Source: Thermoleophilia bacterium (GTDB taxonomy: Bacteria > Actinomycetota > Thermoleophilia > Gaiellales > SKUG01). From it: a stretch of 8,866 nucleotides of DNA. Below the pieces are notes generated by a model. It worked only from the letters and a program-made list of their open reading frames with translations, searched no databases and was not told the origin of the DNA. Below, in pieces: positions 1 to 6,066 of this stretch. The stretch spans positions 1 through 8,866 of the forward strand of contig SKUG01000197.1 of assembly GCA_007122215.1 (NCBI GenBank), written 5' to 3'. A program made the translations under genes and the position numbers. Numbering within the stretch: position 1 is the stretch's first letter; every line of letters begins with the position of its first letter.

Positions 1-1326
1 GATCCCCAGGTCGGGGTTGTGCCCGCCCTGCAGCAGCGCCGCGGTGCCACCGAGGTCGATCGTCTCCTGGACCTTCTGCAGGATCGTGCGGGTCGGCAGG
101 ACGTAGCCCTCACGCTCGTCGCCCGGGCGCCGGTAGAACGCGCAGAAGCCACAGTCGGTGACGCAGTAGTTCGTGTAGTTGATGTTGCGGTCGACGATGA
201 ACGTGACGACGTCGGGGTCGGTGAGCCGACAGCGGATCTCGTTGGCCACCTGGCCGATCTCCACGAGCCGGTCGGTGGACTGCAGCAGCGCCAGCGCGTC
301 GAGCTCGTCGATCCGCTGCCCGGCGAGCGCCGCATCGAGGATCGCGTCGACGTCCCGCTCGCGGGCGGCGGCCTCCTGGGCACGGAACCCGGCCAGCAGC
401 TCCTGCTCCTCGCCAGACAGCTCGCGCGTCGGGCGCGCCGGTGCCTGTCCGTCGCGGGAGGGCTGCGGATCGCTGGCCTGGAGGATCGTCGGCAGCGCGG
501 CGAGCTGTCCTGCGGCGCGGGCCTCCTCGAAGAAGCGGTGCAGGCCCTCGTGCTCGCGCGGGCCGAGCGCGAAGCGCAGCTGGTCGAAGTAGGCCGCGAC
601 CGCCGCAGGCTCGGAGTCCCAGCGCTCCGCAGCTATCCCAACGGCCTCCTCACGCCGCTCGGCAAAGGCCGCCAGGGAGGCGCCGATCGCAGCCTCGAGC
701 TCCCGGGCCACATCGGCATGCTCGCGTCGCACCGCCCACACCGCGTAGACCATGGGCAGGTCCGTCTGTCCGGTCCAGAGCGTGGCGAGGTCGTGGAACG
801 CCAGCTGGGAGAGCAGCGGCTCGCCCCGCAGCCCCATCGCATGGTCGCCGATCGTGAGCACGGCATCCCCGGCCGCGGTGTGGCGGATCACGTCCTCGGG
901 GGTGGGCTCGGCATCGAGCTCCACCACCTGCAGGCGTCGGCCACCCATCGAGGCGAGGATGGTGGCCAGGGCGACGCTGGAGCGGCTGGCCGGGGTGGCG
1001 TGCACCCGGCGTACCTCGCGCACGTCCCCGGTGGAGACCAGGAAGACGCTGCCCACCGCTCCCTCTGCGGCGATGCCGAACCCGCCGAGCAGCACCAGGT
1101 CATCGGCGTGCCGGGCGAACTCGATGGCGGGGATCACCGCAGCATCGACCTCACCACCCACCAGTGCCGCGGCGACGGCCGCAGGGGTGCCGACGATGGT
1201 CGGCTCGAGCGGCAGCTGCCACTGCATCGGGAAGGTGTTGAGGTAGTCGATCTGGCCGAGGCGCAGGCGCGATGCGCCGCCGAGCCCGCCGTGGTCGGTG
1301 CTGCTGCTGGGGGAGGTGGTGCTCAT
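1..1326 (-). CDS. mqnA-mqnC: MqnA-MqnC fusion: chorismate dehydratase joined to cyclic dehypoxanthine futalosine synthase (3' end outside window)
   Basis: One reading frame of 442 codons runs from ATG at 1326 to the left edge without a stop. Residues about 22-282 are MqnA, a periplasmic-binding-protein-like fold that dehydrates chorismate to 3-[(1-carboxyvinyl)oxy]benzoate. Visible hallmarks are GQIDYLNTFP (24-33), GTPAAVAAAL, GGEVDAAVIPAIEF, TPASRSSVALAT, TIGDHA and the DLATLWTGQTDLPMVYAVWAVRRE region. Residues 283-302 are a P/A/R/Q-rich linker, and 303-322 look helical and acidic. From about 323 the sequence is the N-terminal part of the radical-SAM enzyme MqnC, which cyclises dehypoxanthine futalosine. 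It has IVDRNINYTNYC, the CxxxCxxC cluster motif (C388, C392, C395), FCAFYRRPGDE and LLQGGHNPDLGI at the edge. No in-frame ATG or GTG lies between about 709 and 264, so MqnC has no obvious start of its own. The gene starts 25 bases after the mqnE stop, with GGAAGG nine bases before the ATG. The two domain identities are secure. Absence of the fusion in relatives was not checked. Confidence 0.93.
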   Translation of the reverse strand, partial: MSTTSPSSSTDHGGLGGASRLRLGQIDYLNTFPMQWQLPLEPTIVGTPAAVAAALVGGEVDAAVIPAIEFARHADDLVLLGGFGIAAEGAVGSVFLVSTGDVREVRRVHATPASRSSVALATILASMGGRRLQVVELDAEPTPEDVIRHTAAGDAVLTIGDHAMGLRGEPLLSQLAFHDLATLWTGQTDLPMVYAVWAVRREHADVARELEAAIGASLAAFAERREEAVGIAAERWDSEPAAVAAYFDQLRFALGPREHEGLHRFFEEARAAGQLAALPTILQASDPQPSRDGQAPARPTRELSGEEQELLAGFRAQEAAARERDVDAILDAALAGQRIDELDALALLQSTDRLVEIGQVANEIRCRLTDPDVVTFIVDRNINYTNYCVTDCGFCAFYRRPGDEREGYVLPTRTILQKVQETIDLGGTAALLQGGHNPDLGI

Positions 1327-1351
1327 CTCGGTCAGCCTTCCTGGGAGAAGC

Positions 1352-2590
1352 TCAGCGTGCGGGCTCGAAGCGGCGCAGCTCGTTGTAGGTGGTGTCGCGC
1401 TCGACGGGGATACGTCCGGCGCCCTGGATCAGCTCGACGAGCCGGTCCTGCTGGGTCTGCTGCTGGCTGCGGGCGCCGGCCATGTGCACGATCCGCTCGA
1501 CCATCACCGTGCCGTCGATGTCGTTGGCCCCGTAGTGCAGCGCAACCTGTGCGAGCTCGGGGCTGATCATGATCCAGTAGGCCTTGATGTTGGGGATGTT
1601 GTCGAGCATCAGCCGGGAGACCGCCACCATCCGCAGGTCGTCGGAGCCGGCGGTGAAGGACCAGCCCCGCTTCGCGAACACCGTGTTCTCGGGGTGGAAC
1701 GCGAGCGGGATGAAGCACTGGAAGGCTCCGACCTCGCCGGTGCGGTTCTCGGTCGGCAGCGGCTGGCCACCTGCCACGGTGCGCTGGAGCTGGAGCGACT
1801 CGTCCTGGAGCTCTCGCAGGCGCACGAGGTGGTCGACGCGCTCCTCGAGGGTCTCCACGTGCCCGTAGAGCATGGTGCAGTTGGTCTTCAGGCCCACCCG
1901 GTGGGCAGCGCGGTGCACGCCGAGCCACTCCTCGGCGGTGTCCTTGCCCTTGCAGATCAGGTCCCGCACGCGCTGGCTGAAGACCTCGGCGCCACCGCCC
2001 GGCATGGACCCGAGCCCGGCGTCGACCAGGTCCTGGAGGACCTCCGTGTCGGACCTGCCGCCTGCCAGCCGACCGAGGTGGCGGATCTCGCTGGCGGTGA
2101 AGCACTTGAGGTGCACCTCGGGCACGGCCTCGTGGAGGGCTGCCACCATGTCGAGGTGCCACTGGTAGCCCAGCGCCTCGTTCTCGCCACCGACGATGTG
2201 GATCTCGGTCACCCCGAGCGCCGCGGCCTCGCGGGCCTGGGCGACGATCTCGTCATGGCTGAACTGGTACGCGCCCGACTGGCTCTCGCTGGTCCGGGAG
2301 AAGGCGCAGAAGCGGCACTTGATCCGGCAGACGTTGCCGTGGTTGATGTGCCGGTTGTGGTTGAAGAAGACCTCGTCGGAGTGGATGCGCCGCCGGACGA
2401 GGTCTGCCAGCCGCCCGACCCCGGGAAGGTCATCGCTCTCGATCAGCGTGATGCCCTCCTCCATGCCGAGCCGCTCGCCGGCTGCGACCTGCTCGGCGAT
2501 CGGCACGAGCAGCGGGTCGCGCAGGCGGGCCACCAGGCGGTCGAGGTCGACCTGCGGGCTGGTCTCCTGGTCGGGACTGGTCGTGGTCAT
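1352..2590 (-). CDS. mqnE: Aminodeoxyfutalosine synthase MqnE (radical SAM)
   Basis: The 412-residue protein is a radical-SAM enzyme. The family joins 3-[(1-carboxyvinyl)oxy]benzoate to S-adenosylmethionine to form 6-amino-6-deoxyfutalosine, the second step of the futalosine route. Seen in the sequence: the pre-barrel helix region AAGERLGMEEGITLIESDD (about 37-54), HINHGNVC then C88-xxx-C92-xx-C95 for the 4Fe-4S cluster, FCAFSRTSES, HIVGGENEALGY, and LKCFTASEIRHLGRL. These fit MqnE better than MqnC, whose copy in the neighbouring gene has the NINYTNYCVTDCGFC form. The frame stays open upstream to an ATG at 2827, but that part is arginine/proline-rich, overlaps the polyprenyl synthase and has no family similarity. 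The ATG at 2590 follows a clear Shine-Dalgarno. It begins 11 bases after the upstream stop and ends 25 bases before mqnA-mqnC, so it is surely co-transcribed. Confidence 0.95.
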   Translation of the reverse strand: MTTTSPDQETSPQVDLDRLVARLRDPLLVPIAEQVAAGERLGMEEGITLIESDDLPGVGRLADLVRRRIHSDEVFFNHNRHINHGNVCRIKCRFCAFSRTSESQSGAYQFSHDEIVAQAREAAALGVTEIHIVGGENEALGYQWHLDMVAALHEAVPEVHLKCFTASEIRHLGRLAGGRSDTEVLQDLVDAGLGSMPGGGAEVFSQRVRDLICKGKDTAEEWLGVHRAAHRVGLKTNCTMLYGHVETLEERVDHLVRLRELQDESLQLQRTVAGGQPLPTENRTGEVGAFQCFIPLAFHPENTVFAKRGWSFTAGSDDLRMVAVSRLMLDNIPNIKAYWIMISPELAQVALHYGANDIDGTVMVERIVHMAGARSQQQTQQDRLVELIQGAGRIPVERDTTYNELRRFEPAR

Positions 2591-2595
2591 GGGAG

Positions 2596-2600
2596 CCTCC
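2596..2600 (-). promoter_or_regulatory. Shine-Dalgarno of mqnE
   Basis: On the minus strand GGAGG is followed by five bases (CTCCC) and then ATG at 2590. This strong site fixes the mqnE start against the longer open frame that begins at 2827. It sits inside the 11-base gap after the polyprenyl synthase stop. Confidence 0.85.
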
Positions 2601-2601
2601 T

Positions 2602-3591
2602 TCAGGCAGACCGTCGCACCGCGGCCCGGGAGAGCTCGCGGAGGCGGTCGAAGTCGTACTCGAGCTCGAGGTCGTCGAGCTTGGCGATGGTCTCGTCGAG
2701 GAGCGTGCCGGCCTGCTCGAGCGCCGCATCGGCAGCGCCCGATGCCGCAACACGCTCCAGCACGAGGTCGACGTCCGGGCGGGGGGATGCAAGCTCCGCA
2801 GCGACCTCGGGATCGGACTGGGCGCACAGCAGCAGGGGCAGCGTCATGGTTCCCGAGCGCACGTCGGTGCCCGGCTGCTTGCCGGTGCGCGCCGCGTCCC
2901 CGACGCAGTCCAGCACGTCGTCGCTGATCTGGAACGCGACGCCGAGGCCCGTGCCGACCTCGAAGAGCAGGTCCACGTCCGTGGCCGGGGCGCGGCCGAA
3001 GAGTGCCCCGAAGGCCATCGAGCAGCCAAAGAGCACCCCGGTCTTCATGCTGCAGCGCGTGGCATAGGCGTCGATGCCGGTGTCGGGCCGGCGCTCCTGC
3101 TCGGCCTGCACGGCCTCGCCGGAGACCAGCGAGCGGGTGGTGTGCGCGAGCAGCCGCACCGCCTGCGTGACCAGCTCCTCGAGGTCGTCGCTGGCTGCCA
3201 CGTCCGGGTCATGGCGGATGTCGGTGAGCGAGGTCAGCGAGAGGCTCGTCAGGAGGTCGCCGGCGTGCGTTGCCGTGGACGCGCCGTGGGTGGCCACGAC
3301 GGTGGGACGACCGCGCCGCTGCCCTGCGGCATCGAGGATGTCGTCATGCACGAGGCTCGCCGTGTGCAGCAGCTCCACGGCCGCCGCGGCCCGTACGGTG
3401 TCGGCGCCCGGCACATGGCCGACGGGAGTCGCTGCCAGCACGAGCAGGGGCCGCAGGCGCTTGCCACCGGCAAGGATGGGGTCCAGCGCTGCCAGTGCCG
3501 TCGGCCCGCTCCAGGCACCGATGGCCGCACGCATCGCATCCTCGACCTCGCCGAGGAACGCCAGCTGCCGGGTGCCGGAGGCCACGGTCAT
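2602..3591 (-). CDS. Polyprenyl diphosphate synthase (trans-isoprenyl chain elongation, probable menaquinone side chain)
   Basis: The 329-residue protein is a trans-isoprenyl diphosphate synthase, which extends allylic diphosphates with isopentenyl diphosphate using Mg2+ bound to two aspartate-rich motifs. Seen: GGKRLRPLLVL (42-52), the first motif D83-D84-I-L-D87 within SLVHDDILDAAGQRRGRPT, K183-TG, and the second motif D224-D225-V-L-D228, followed by GKQPGTDVRSGTMTLPLLL. Length is normal for the family. Its place between menG and mqnE argues that it makes the long menaquinone side chain (heptaprenyl to nonaprenyl type), but chain length cannot be read from sequence alone. The ATG at 3591 overlaps the menG stop as ATGA, implying translational coupling. 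GGAAGG lies six bases before the ATG. A short-chain (geranylgeranyl) product is the alternative. Confidence 0.93.
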   Translation of the reverse strand: MTVASGTRQLAFLGEVEDAMRAAIGAWSGPTALAALDPILAGGKRLRPLLVLAATPVGHVPGADTVRAAAAVELLHTASLVHDDILDAAGQRRGRPTVVATHGASTATHAGDLLTSLSLTSLTDIRHDPDVAASDDLEELVTQAVRLLAHTTRSLVSGEAVQAEQERRPDTGIDAYATRCSMKTGVLFGCSMAFGALFGRAPATDVDLLFEVGTGLGVAFQISDDVLDCVGDAARTGKQPGTDVRSGTMTLPLLLCAQSDPEVAAELASPRPDVDLVLERVAASGAADAALEQAGTLLDETIAKLDDLELEYDFDRLRELSRAAVRRSA

Positions 3592-4343
3592 GTGCTGCCT
3601 TCCGGCGGCGGGCCGTCCGCGGGCCCGGGCGCTCCGTGTGCGCTGCCGGCGAGCGCGGTGTGCAGCGCCACGATGCCGCCACCCATCAGCCGCCAGCGAA
3701 CCGACTCCATCCCGGCCCCCTCGAGCAGGGAGCCGATCTCACCTGGCTCGGGAAACTGCCGTACCGATGAGGGAAGGTAGGTGTAGGCCTCGCGGTCCCC
3801 GGTGACCAGGCCGCCGATGACGGGGACGATCCGCTCGAACCAGACCCCGTAGAAGCCGCGGAAGAAGCGGTTGCGTGGGCGCGTGAACTCCATCACGACG
3901 ATTCGACCGCCGGGCCGTACGACCCGCTGGAACTCTGCGAAGGCCTGCTCGATGCGCTCGACGTTGCGCACCCCGAAGCTCACGGTCAGCACGTCGAAGC
4001 TGTCGTCGTCGAAGGGCAGCTGCATGGCATCGGCCTCGACGAAGCGCACGTGGTCCACCGATCCGGCGGCCTTCCTGCCGTGGCGTCGATCGGCCATCTC
4101 CAGCATCACGGGGGAGAAGTCCGCGCCCACCACGGTGGAGGAGGTCCGGCGGGCCAGGGCAAAGGTCATGTCACCGGTGCCGCAGCAGACATCCAGCGCC
4201 GACTGTCCGTCGGCGATCCCGCTCGCGCGGATGGCGCGCCGTCGCCAGACGGTGTCGACGCCCATCGAGATCACCCTGTTGGCCAGGTCGTACCGGGGGG
4301 CGATCCGGTCGAACATCGTGCGAATCTGCGCGGCTGGAGGCAT
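3588..4343 (-). CDS. menG: Demethylmenaquinone methyltransferase MenG/UbiE family
   Basis: The 251-residue protein is a class I SAM-dependent methyltransferase that in this family adds the final methyl group to demethylmenaquinone. Seen: AQIRTMFDRIAPRYDLANRVISMGVDTVWRR, matching the first UbiE/MenG signature although its usual His is Asp here; SAM motif I LDVCCGTGD (about 50-58); the acidic stretch ADAMQLPFDDDSFD; and VSFGVRNV with AFAEFQRVVRPGGRIVVMEF, the second signature. The last ~20 residues are a Gly/Pro/Ala-rich tail outside the conserved fold. The frame stays open to an ATG at 4538, but that part overlaps ubiX and is unlike the family. The ATG at 4343 directly precedes conserved sequence and has a TAGGAT box seven bases upstream. 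It heads the block menG, polyprenyl synthase, mqnE, mqnA-mqnC and overlaps the next gene by four bases. Confidence 0.94.
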   Translation of the reverse strand: MPPAAQIRTMFDRIAPRYDLANRVISMGVDTVWRRRAIRASGIADGQSALDVCCGTGDMTFALARRTSSTVVGADFSPVMLEMADRRHGRKAAGSVDHVRFVEADAMQLPFDDDSFDVLTVSFGVRNVERIEQAFAEFQRVVRPGGRIVVMEFTRPRNRFFRGFYGVWFERIVPVIGGLVTGDREAYTYLPSSVRQFPEPGEIGSLLEGAGMESVRWRLMGGGIVALHTALAGSAHGAPGPADGPPPEGST

Positions 4344-4350
4344 CGTCCGG

Positions 4351-4356
4351 ATCCTA
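4351..4356 (-). promoter_or_regulatory. Predicted -10 box of a leaderless menG promoter
   Basis: The minus strand reads TAGGAT, then seven bases, then ATG. TANNNT at this spacing puts transcription start on or next to the start codon, as in leaderless actinobacterial mRNAs. The AGGA inside the same box could instead act as a weak Shine-Dalgarno at eight bases, so the two readings compete. No good -35 is seen; that position falls inside the 26-bp palindrome. Confidence 0.5.
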
Positions 4357-4363
4357 CCCGTGT

Positions 4364-4389
4364 GCGCGTGGGCCTGCAGGCCCACGCGC
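4364..4389. repeat. Perfect 26-bp palindrome between ubiX and menG
   Basis: The arms GCGCGTGGGCC (4364-4374) and GGCCCACGCGC (4379-4389) flank TGCA, which is itself self-complementary, so all 26 bases are symmetric. As RNA it would form an 11-bp all-Watson-Crick stem with a four-base loop, lying 39 bases beyond the ubiX stop, with no U-run after it. As DNA it covers about -21 to -46 relative to the predicted leaderless menG start, including the -35 position. It may be a ubiX terminator, an operator for menG, or both. Confidence 0.75.
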
Positions 4390-4428
4390 GTGCAGGGATG
4401 CCTGGCCCTGGCCTGCTGCCTGGTCCCG

Positions 4429-5046
4429 TCAGCGGGTGTCGGTGAGTGCAGAGCGCTGGCCCCGCCACTCGGCCAGGGAGGACTGCTCGATGCCGAGCAG
4501 GTTGCAGGCCTTGCCCACGACGAAGTCGACCATGTCATCGAGCGTGCTGGGCAGCTGGTAGAAGGCCGGCATGGCAGGGAGGATCTCGGCCCCGGCCCGC
4601 TTGAGGCGGGTGAGGTTCTCGAGCTGGATCAGTGACAGCGGGGTCTCCCGTGGCACGATCACGAGGCGACGCCCCTCCTTGAGCGCCACGTTGGCAGCGC
4701 GCTGGACGAGGTTCTGCTCGGCACCCTGCGCGATCGTGGCCAGCGTCGACATCGAGCACGGCACCACCACCGCCGCATCCCAGCGCGCGCTACCGCTCGC
4801 GTACGGCGAGGCGTAGTCCTTCGGCGCCCAGACGTTGGCCGGGTCGAGGCCCGCATCGGCGATGAAGCGGTCGATCACCTCATCGCGGGGCATGGCCAGG
4901 TCGCCGTAGAGCTCATGACCACAGACCGTGGCTCCGGACTCGGTGAAGCTCACGCCCACGGTGTGGCCGCCGGCCACGAGCTGCCGTGCCAGCCCCAGCG
5001 CGTACGGTGCGCCGCTCGCACCTGCGATGCCAAGGAAGACCTCCAT
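4429..5046 (-). CDS. ubiX: Flavin prenyltransferase UbiX
   Basis: The 205-residue protein matches UbiX, which prenylates FMN with dimethylallyl phosphate to make prenyl-FMN, the cofactor of UbiD-family decarboxylases. Seen: N-terminal flavin-binding GIAGASGAPYALGLARQL (6-23), YASPYASGSARWDAAVVVPCSMSTLATIAQG (about 78-108), and NLVQRAANVALKEGRRLVIVPRETPLSLIQLENL (about 112-145). Length is typical. In futalosine-pathway organisms the partner is expected to be the UbiD-like MqnL that decarboxylates the prenylated naphthoate; no UbiD gene is visible here. The start at 5046 is right for the family. No well-spaced Shine-Dalgarno precedes it, but an extended -10 box does. It is 48 bases from the qcrC stop and 85 from menG, each gap holding a hairpin, so it may be its own transcription unit. 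Confidence 0.94.
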   Translation of the reverse strand: MEVFLGIAGASGAPYALGLARQLVAGGHTVGVSFTESGATVCGHELYGDLAMPRDEVIDRFIADAGLDPANVWAPKDYASPYASGSARWDAAVVVPCSMSTLATIAQGAEQNLVQRAANVALKEGRRLVIVPRETPLSLIQLENLTRLKRAGAEILPAMPAFYQLPSTLDDMVDFVVGKACNLLGIEQSSLAEWRGQRSALTDTR

Positions 5047-5053
5047 GGCCTGC

Positions 5054-5062
5054 AGGGTAGCA
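5054..5062 (-). promoter_or_regulatory. Predicted extended -10 of a leaderless ubiX promoter
   Basis: The minus strand reads TGC-TACCCT, then seven bases (GCAGGCC), then the ubiX ATG. TGN plus TANNNT is an extended -10, and the spacing matches that of menG. The nearest Shine-Dalgarno-like AAGGTG is 14 bases from the ATG and inside a predicted stem. This is inference from pattern only. Confidence 0.5.
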
Positions 5063-5092
5063 CCTTGCGGCCCACGGGGAGCCGCCAGGTGC
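5060..5092 (-). terminator. GC-rich hairpin after qcrC, probable terminator without U-tract
   Basis: GCACCT (5060-5065) pairs with AGGTGC (5087-5092). After one mismatch GCGGC (5067-5071) pairs with GCCGC (5081-5085), leaving a nine-base loop. The stem begins two bases after the qcrC stop. No U-run follows on the transcribed strand, so it is not a textbook intrinsic terminator, but such stems are common at gene ends in GC-rich actinobacteria. It overlaps the extended part of the proposed ubiX -10. Confidence 0.5.
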
Positions 5093-5094
5093 GC

Positions 5095-6066
5095 TCAGCT
5101 GGCGTACTCGGGATCGGTGGCGCGCTCAGGCATGCCGAGCGTCTCGAGGAACTTCGCGACGGCCTCGATCTCCTCTTCGCTGAAGACGCCCTCATAGGCG
5201 GGCATGCCCGAGCCGGGGATCTGCGAGGTCGGCTGCTTGAGATGCTCGATCTGCCACTCGATGCCGCGGTTGAGCAGGGCCTCCTCGGAGAGGTCCGGCC
5301 CGGGGCCCGAGTTGCCCGCGCCGCCAACCATGTGGCAGGCCAGGCACTGGCCGCGGGAGTCGTTGACGACCAGCTCGTACCCGGGCATCGCGACCTGCTC
5401 GTCGGTGAGCCCCTCGACGCCGCCGACCTTGCCGCTCTGCGCACCGAGCCAGGTGAAGGACAGCAGCACCACGGCCGTCACGACCATCGCCGTCATCGCC
5501 AGCGGGCGGCGGCTGGGCCGGCGCTCACGCGAGCGGTCGAGGAACGGCCATGCCAGCAGCAGCACCAGCATCAGCGTCGGCACCCCGATGGTGCCCATGA
5601 GCACGAGCGAGGGGCTGGAGAAGATCACCAGCAGGTAGAAGAGGAAGTAGAAGTACCACTCCGGACGCGGGTGGTACTTCGTGGTGGCCGGGTCGGCCTT
5701 CTCCTCGTAGAGCGGCTCGAGCACGATCCGCGCGTCCTCGGGGAACTCGCGACCGGTACGCTCGGTGAAGCCGGCCTTGACCTTGCTGATCTCCGCCTCG
5801 TCGTCGATCTCCCCGGTGATCACGGCCTGCTCGTGTGCGGTGAGCACCTGGTCGCCGGAGCAGGAGATGTCCCACAGCTGGCCACAGCCCGCCATCGAGT
5901 ACCACGCCACCGTCAGCGTGAGGATGATGCCGACCACCACGACGCCCACGACGGTGTCGGTGAAGGTCTCATGCGGGAAGAAGGGGCGACCATGCTCCTT
6001 CGTGGCCTGCTTGTAGCGCAGGAAGGCGCGCTGGCGGTCGTTGAGCGGCTTGCTGGGGTCGGTCAT
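5095..6066 (-). CDS. qcrC: QcrC-like: cytochrome b subunit IV fused to cytochrome c
   Basis: The 323-residue protein is the second half of a split cytochrome b plus a c-type cytochrome, as in Bacillus QcrC. It supplies part of the quinol-oxidising site and passes electrons outward. Seen: membrane helices at about 37-57, 154-175 and 190-209; the Qo-site motif PEWYF (135-139); and a C-terminal heme-c domain with C241-L-A-C244-H245 and probable Met ligand M288 in GSGMPAY. Between helix 1 and PEWY there are about 77 residues, against roughly 25 in subunit IV as I recall it. The extra acidic segment holds C61 and C69. The ATG at 6066 overlaps the qcrB stop as ATGA and has GAGG seven bases upstream. 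An ATG at 6072 leaves only one base of spacing. It is the last gene of the Rieske/b/c operon. Confidence 0.92.
   Translation of the reverse strand: MTDPSKPLNDRQRAFLRYKQATKEHGRPFFPHETFTDTVVGVVVVGIILTLTVAWYSMAGCGQLWDISCSGDQVLTAHEQAVITGEIDDEAEISKVKAGFTERTGREFPEDARIVLEPLYEEKADPATTKYHPRPEWYFYFLFYLLVIFSSPSLVLMGTIGVPTLMLVLLLAWPFLDRSRERRPSRRPLAMTAMVVTAVVLLSFTWLGAQSGKVGGVEGLTDEQVAMPGYELVVNDSRGQCLACHMVGGAGNSGPGPDLSEEALLNRGIEWQIEHLKQPTSQIPGSGMPAYEGVFSEEEIEAVAKFLETLGMPERATDPEYAS

Noticed and set aside
262..711. A separate mqnC start codon inside the fusion
   Set aside because: No ATG or GTG is in frame between the end region of MqnA and residue 355. Only a non-standard CTG at residue 303 exists, without a convincing ribosome site.
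19..1566. Long open frame on the plus strand opposite mqnA-mqnC and the mqnE end
   Set aside because: It is the antisense shadow of GC-rich coding sequence. Its translation is Arg/Gly/Leu-rich with no family motifs, while the minus strand encodes clear MqnA, MqnC and MqnE.
2591..2827. N-terminal extension of mqnE to an ATG at 2827
   Set aside because: It overlaps the polyprenyl synthase, is unlike MqnE, and the strong Shine-Dalgarno GGAGG is placed for the ATG at 2590.
1298..3067. 589-codon plus-strand frame
   Set aside because: Antisense to mqnE and the polyprenyl synthase; low-complexity composition, no recognisable domain.
4344..4538. N-terminal extension of menG to an ATG at 4538
   Set aside because: It overlaps ubiX and crosses the palindrome. 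The encoded residues do not resemble MenG, and conserved sequence starts just after the ATG at 4343.
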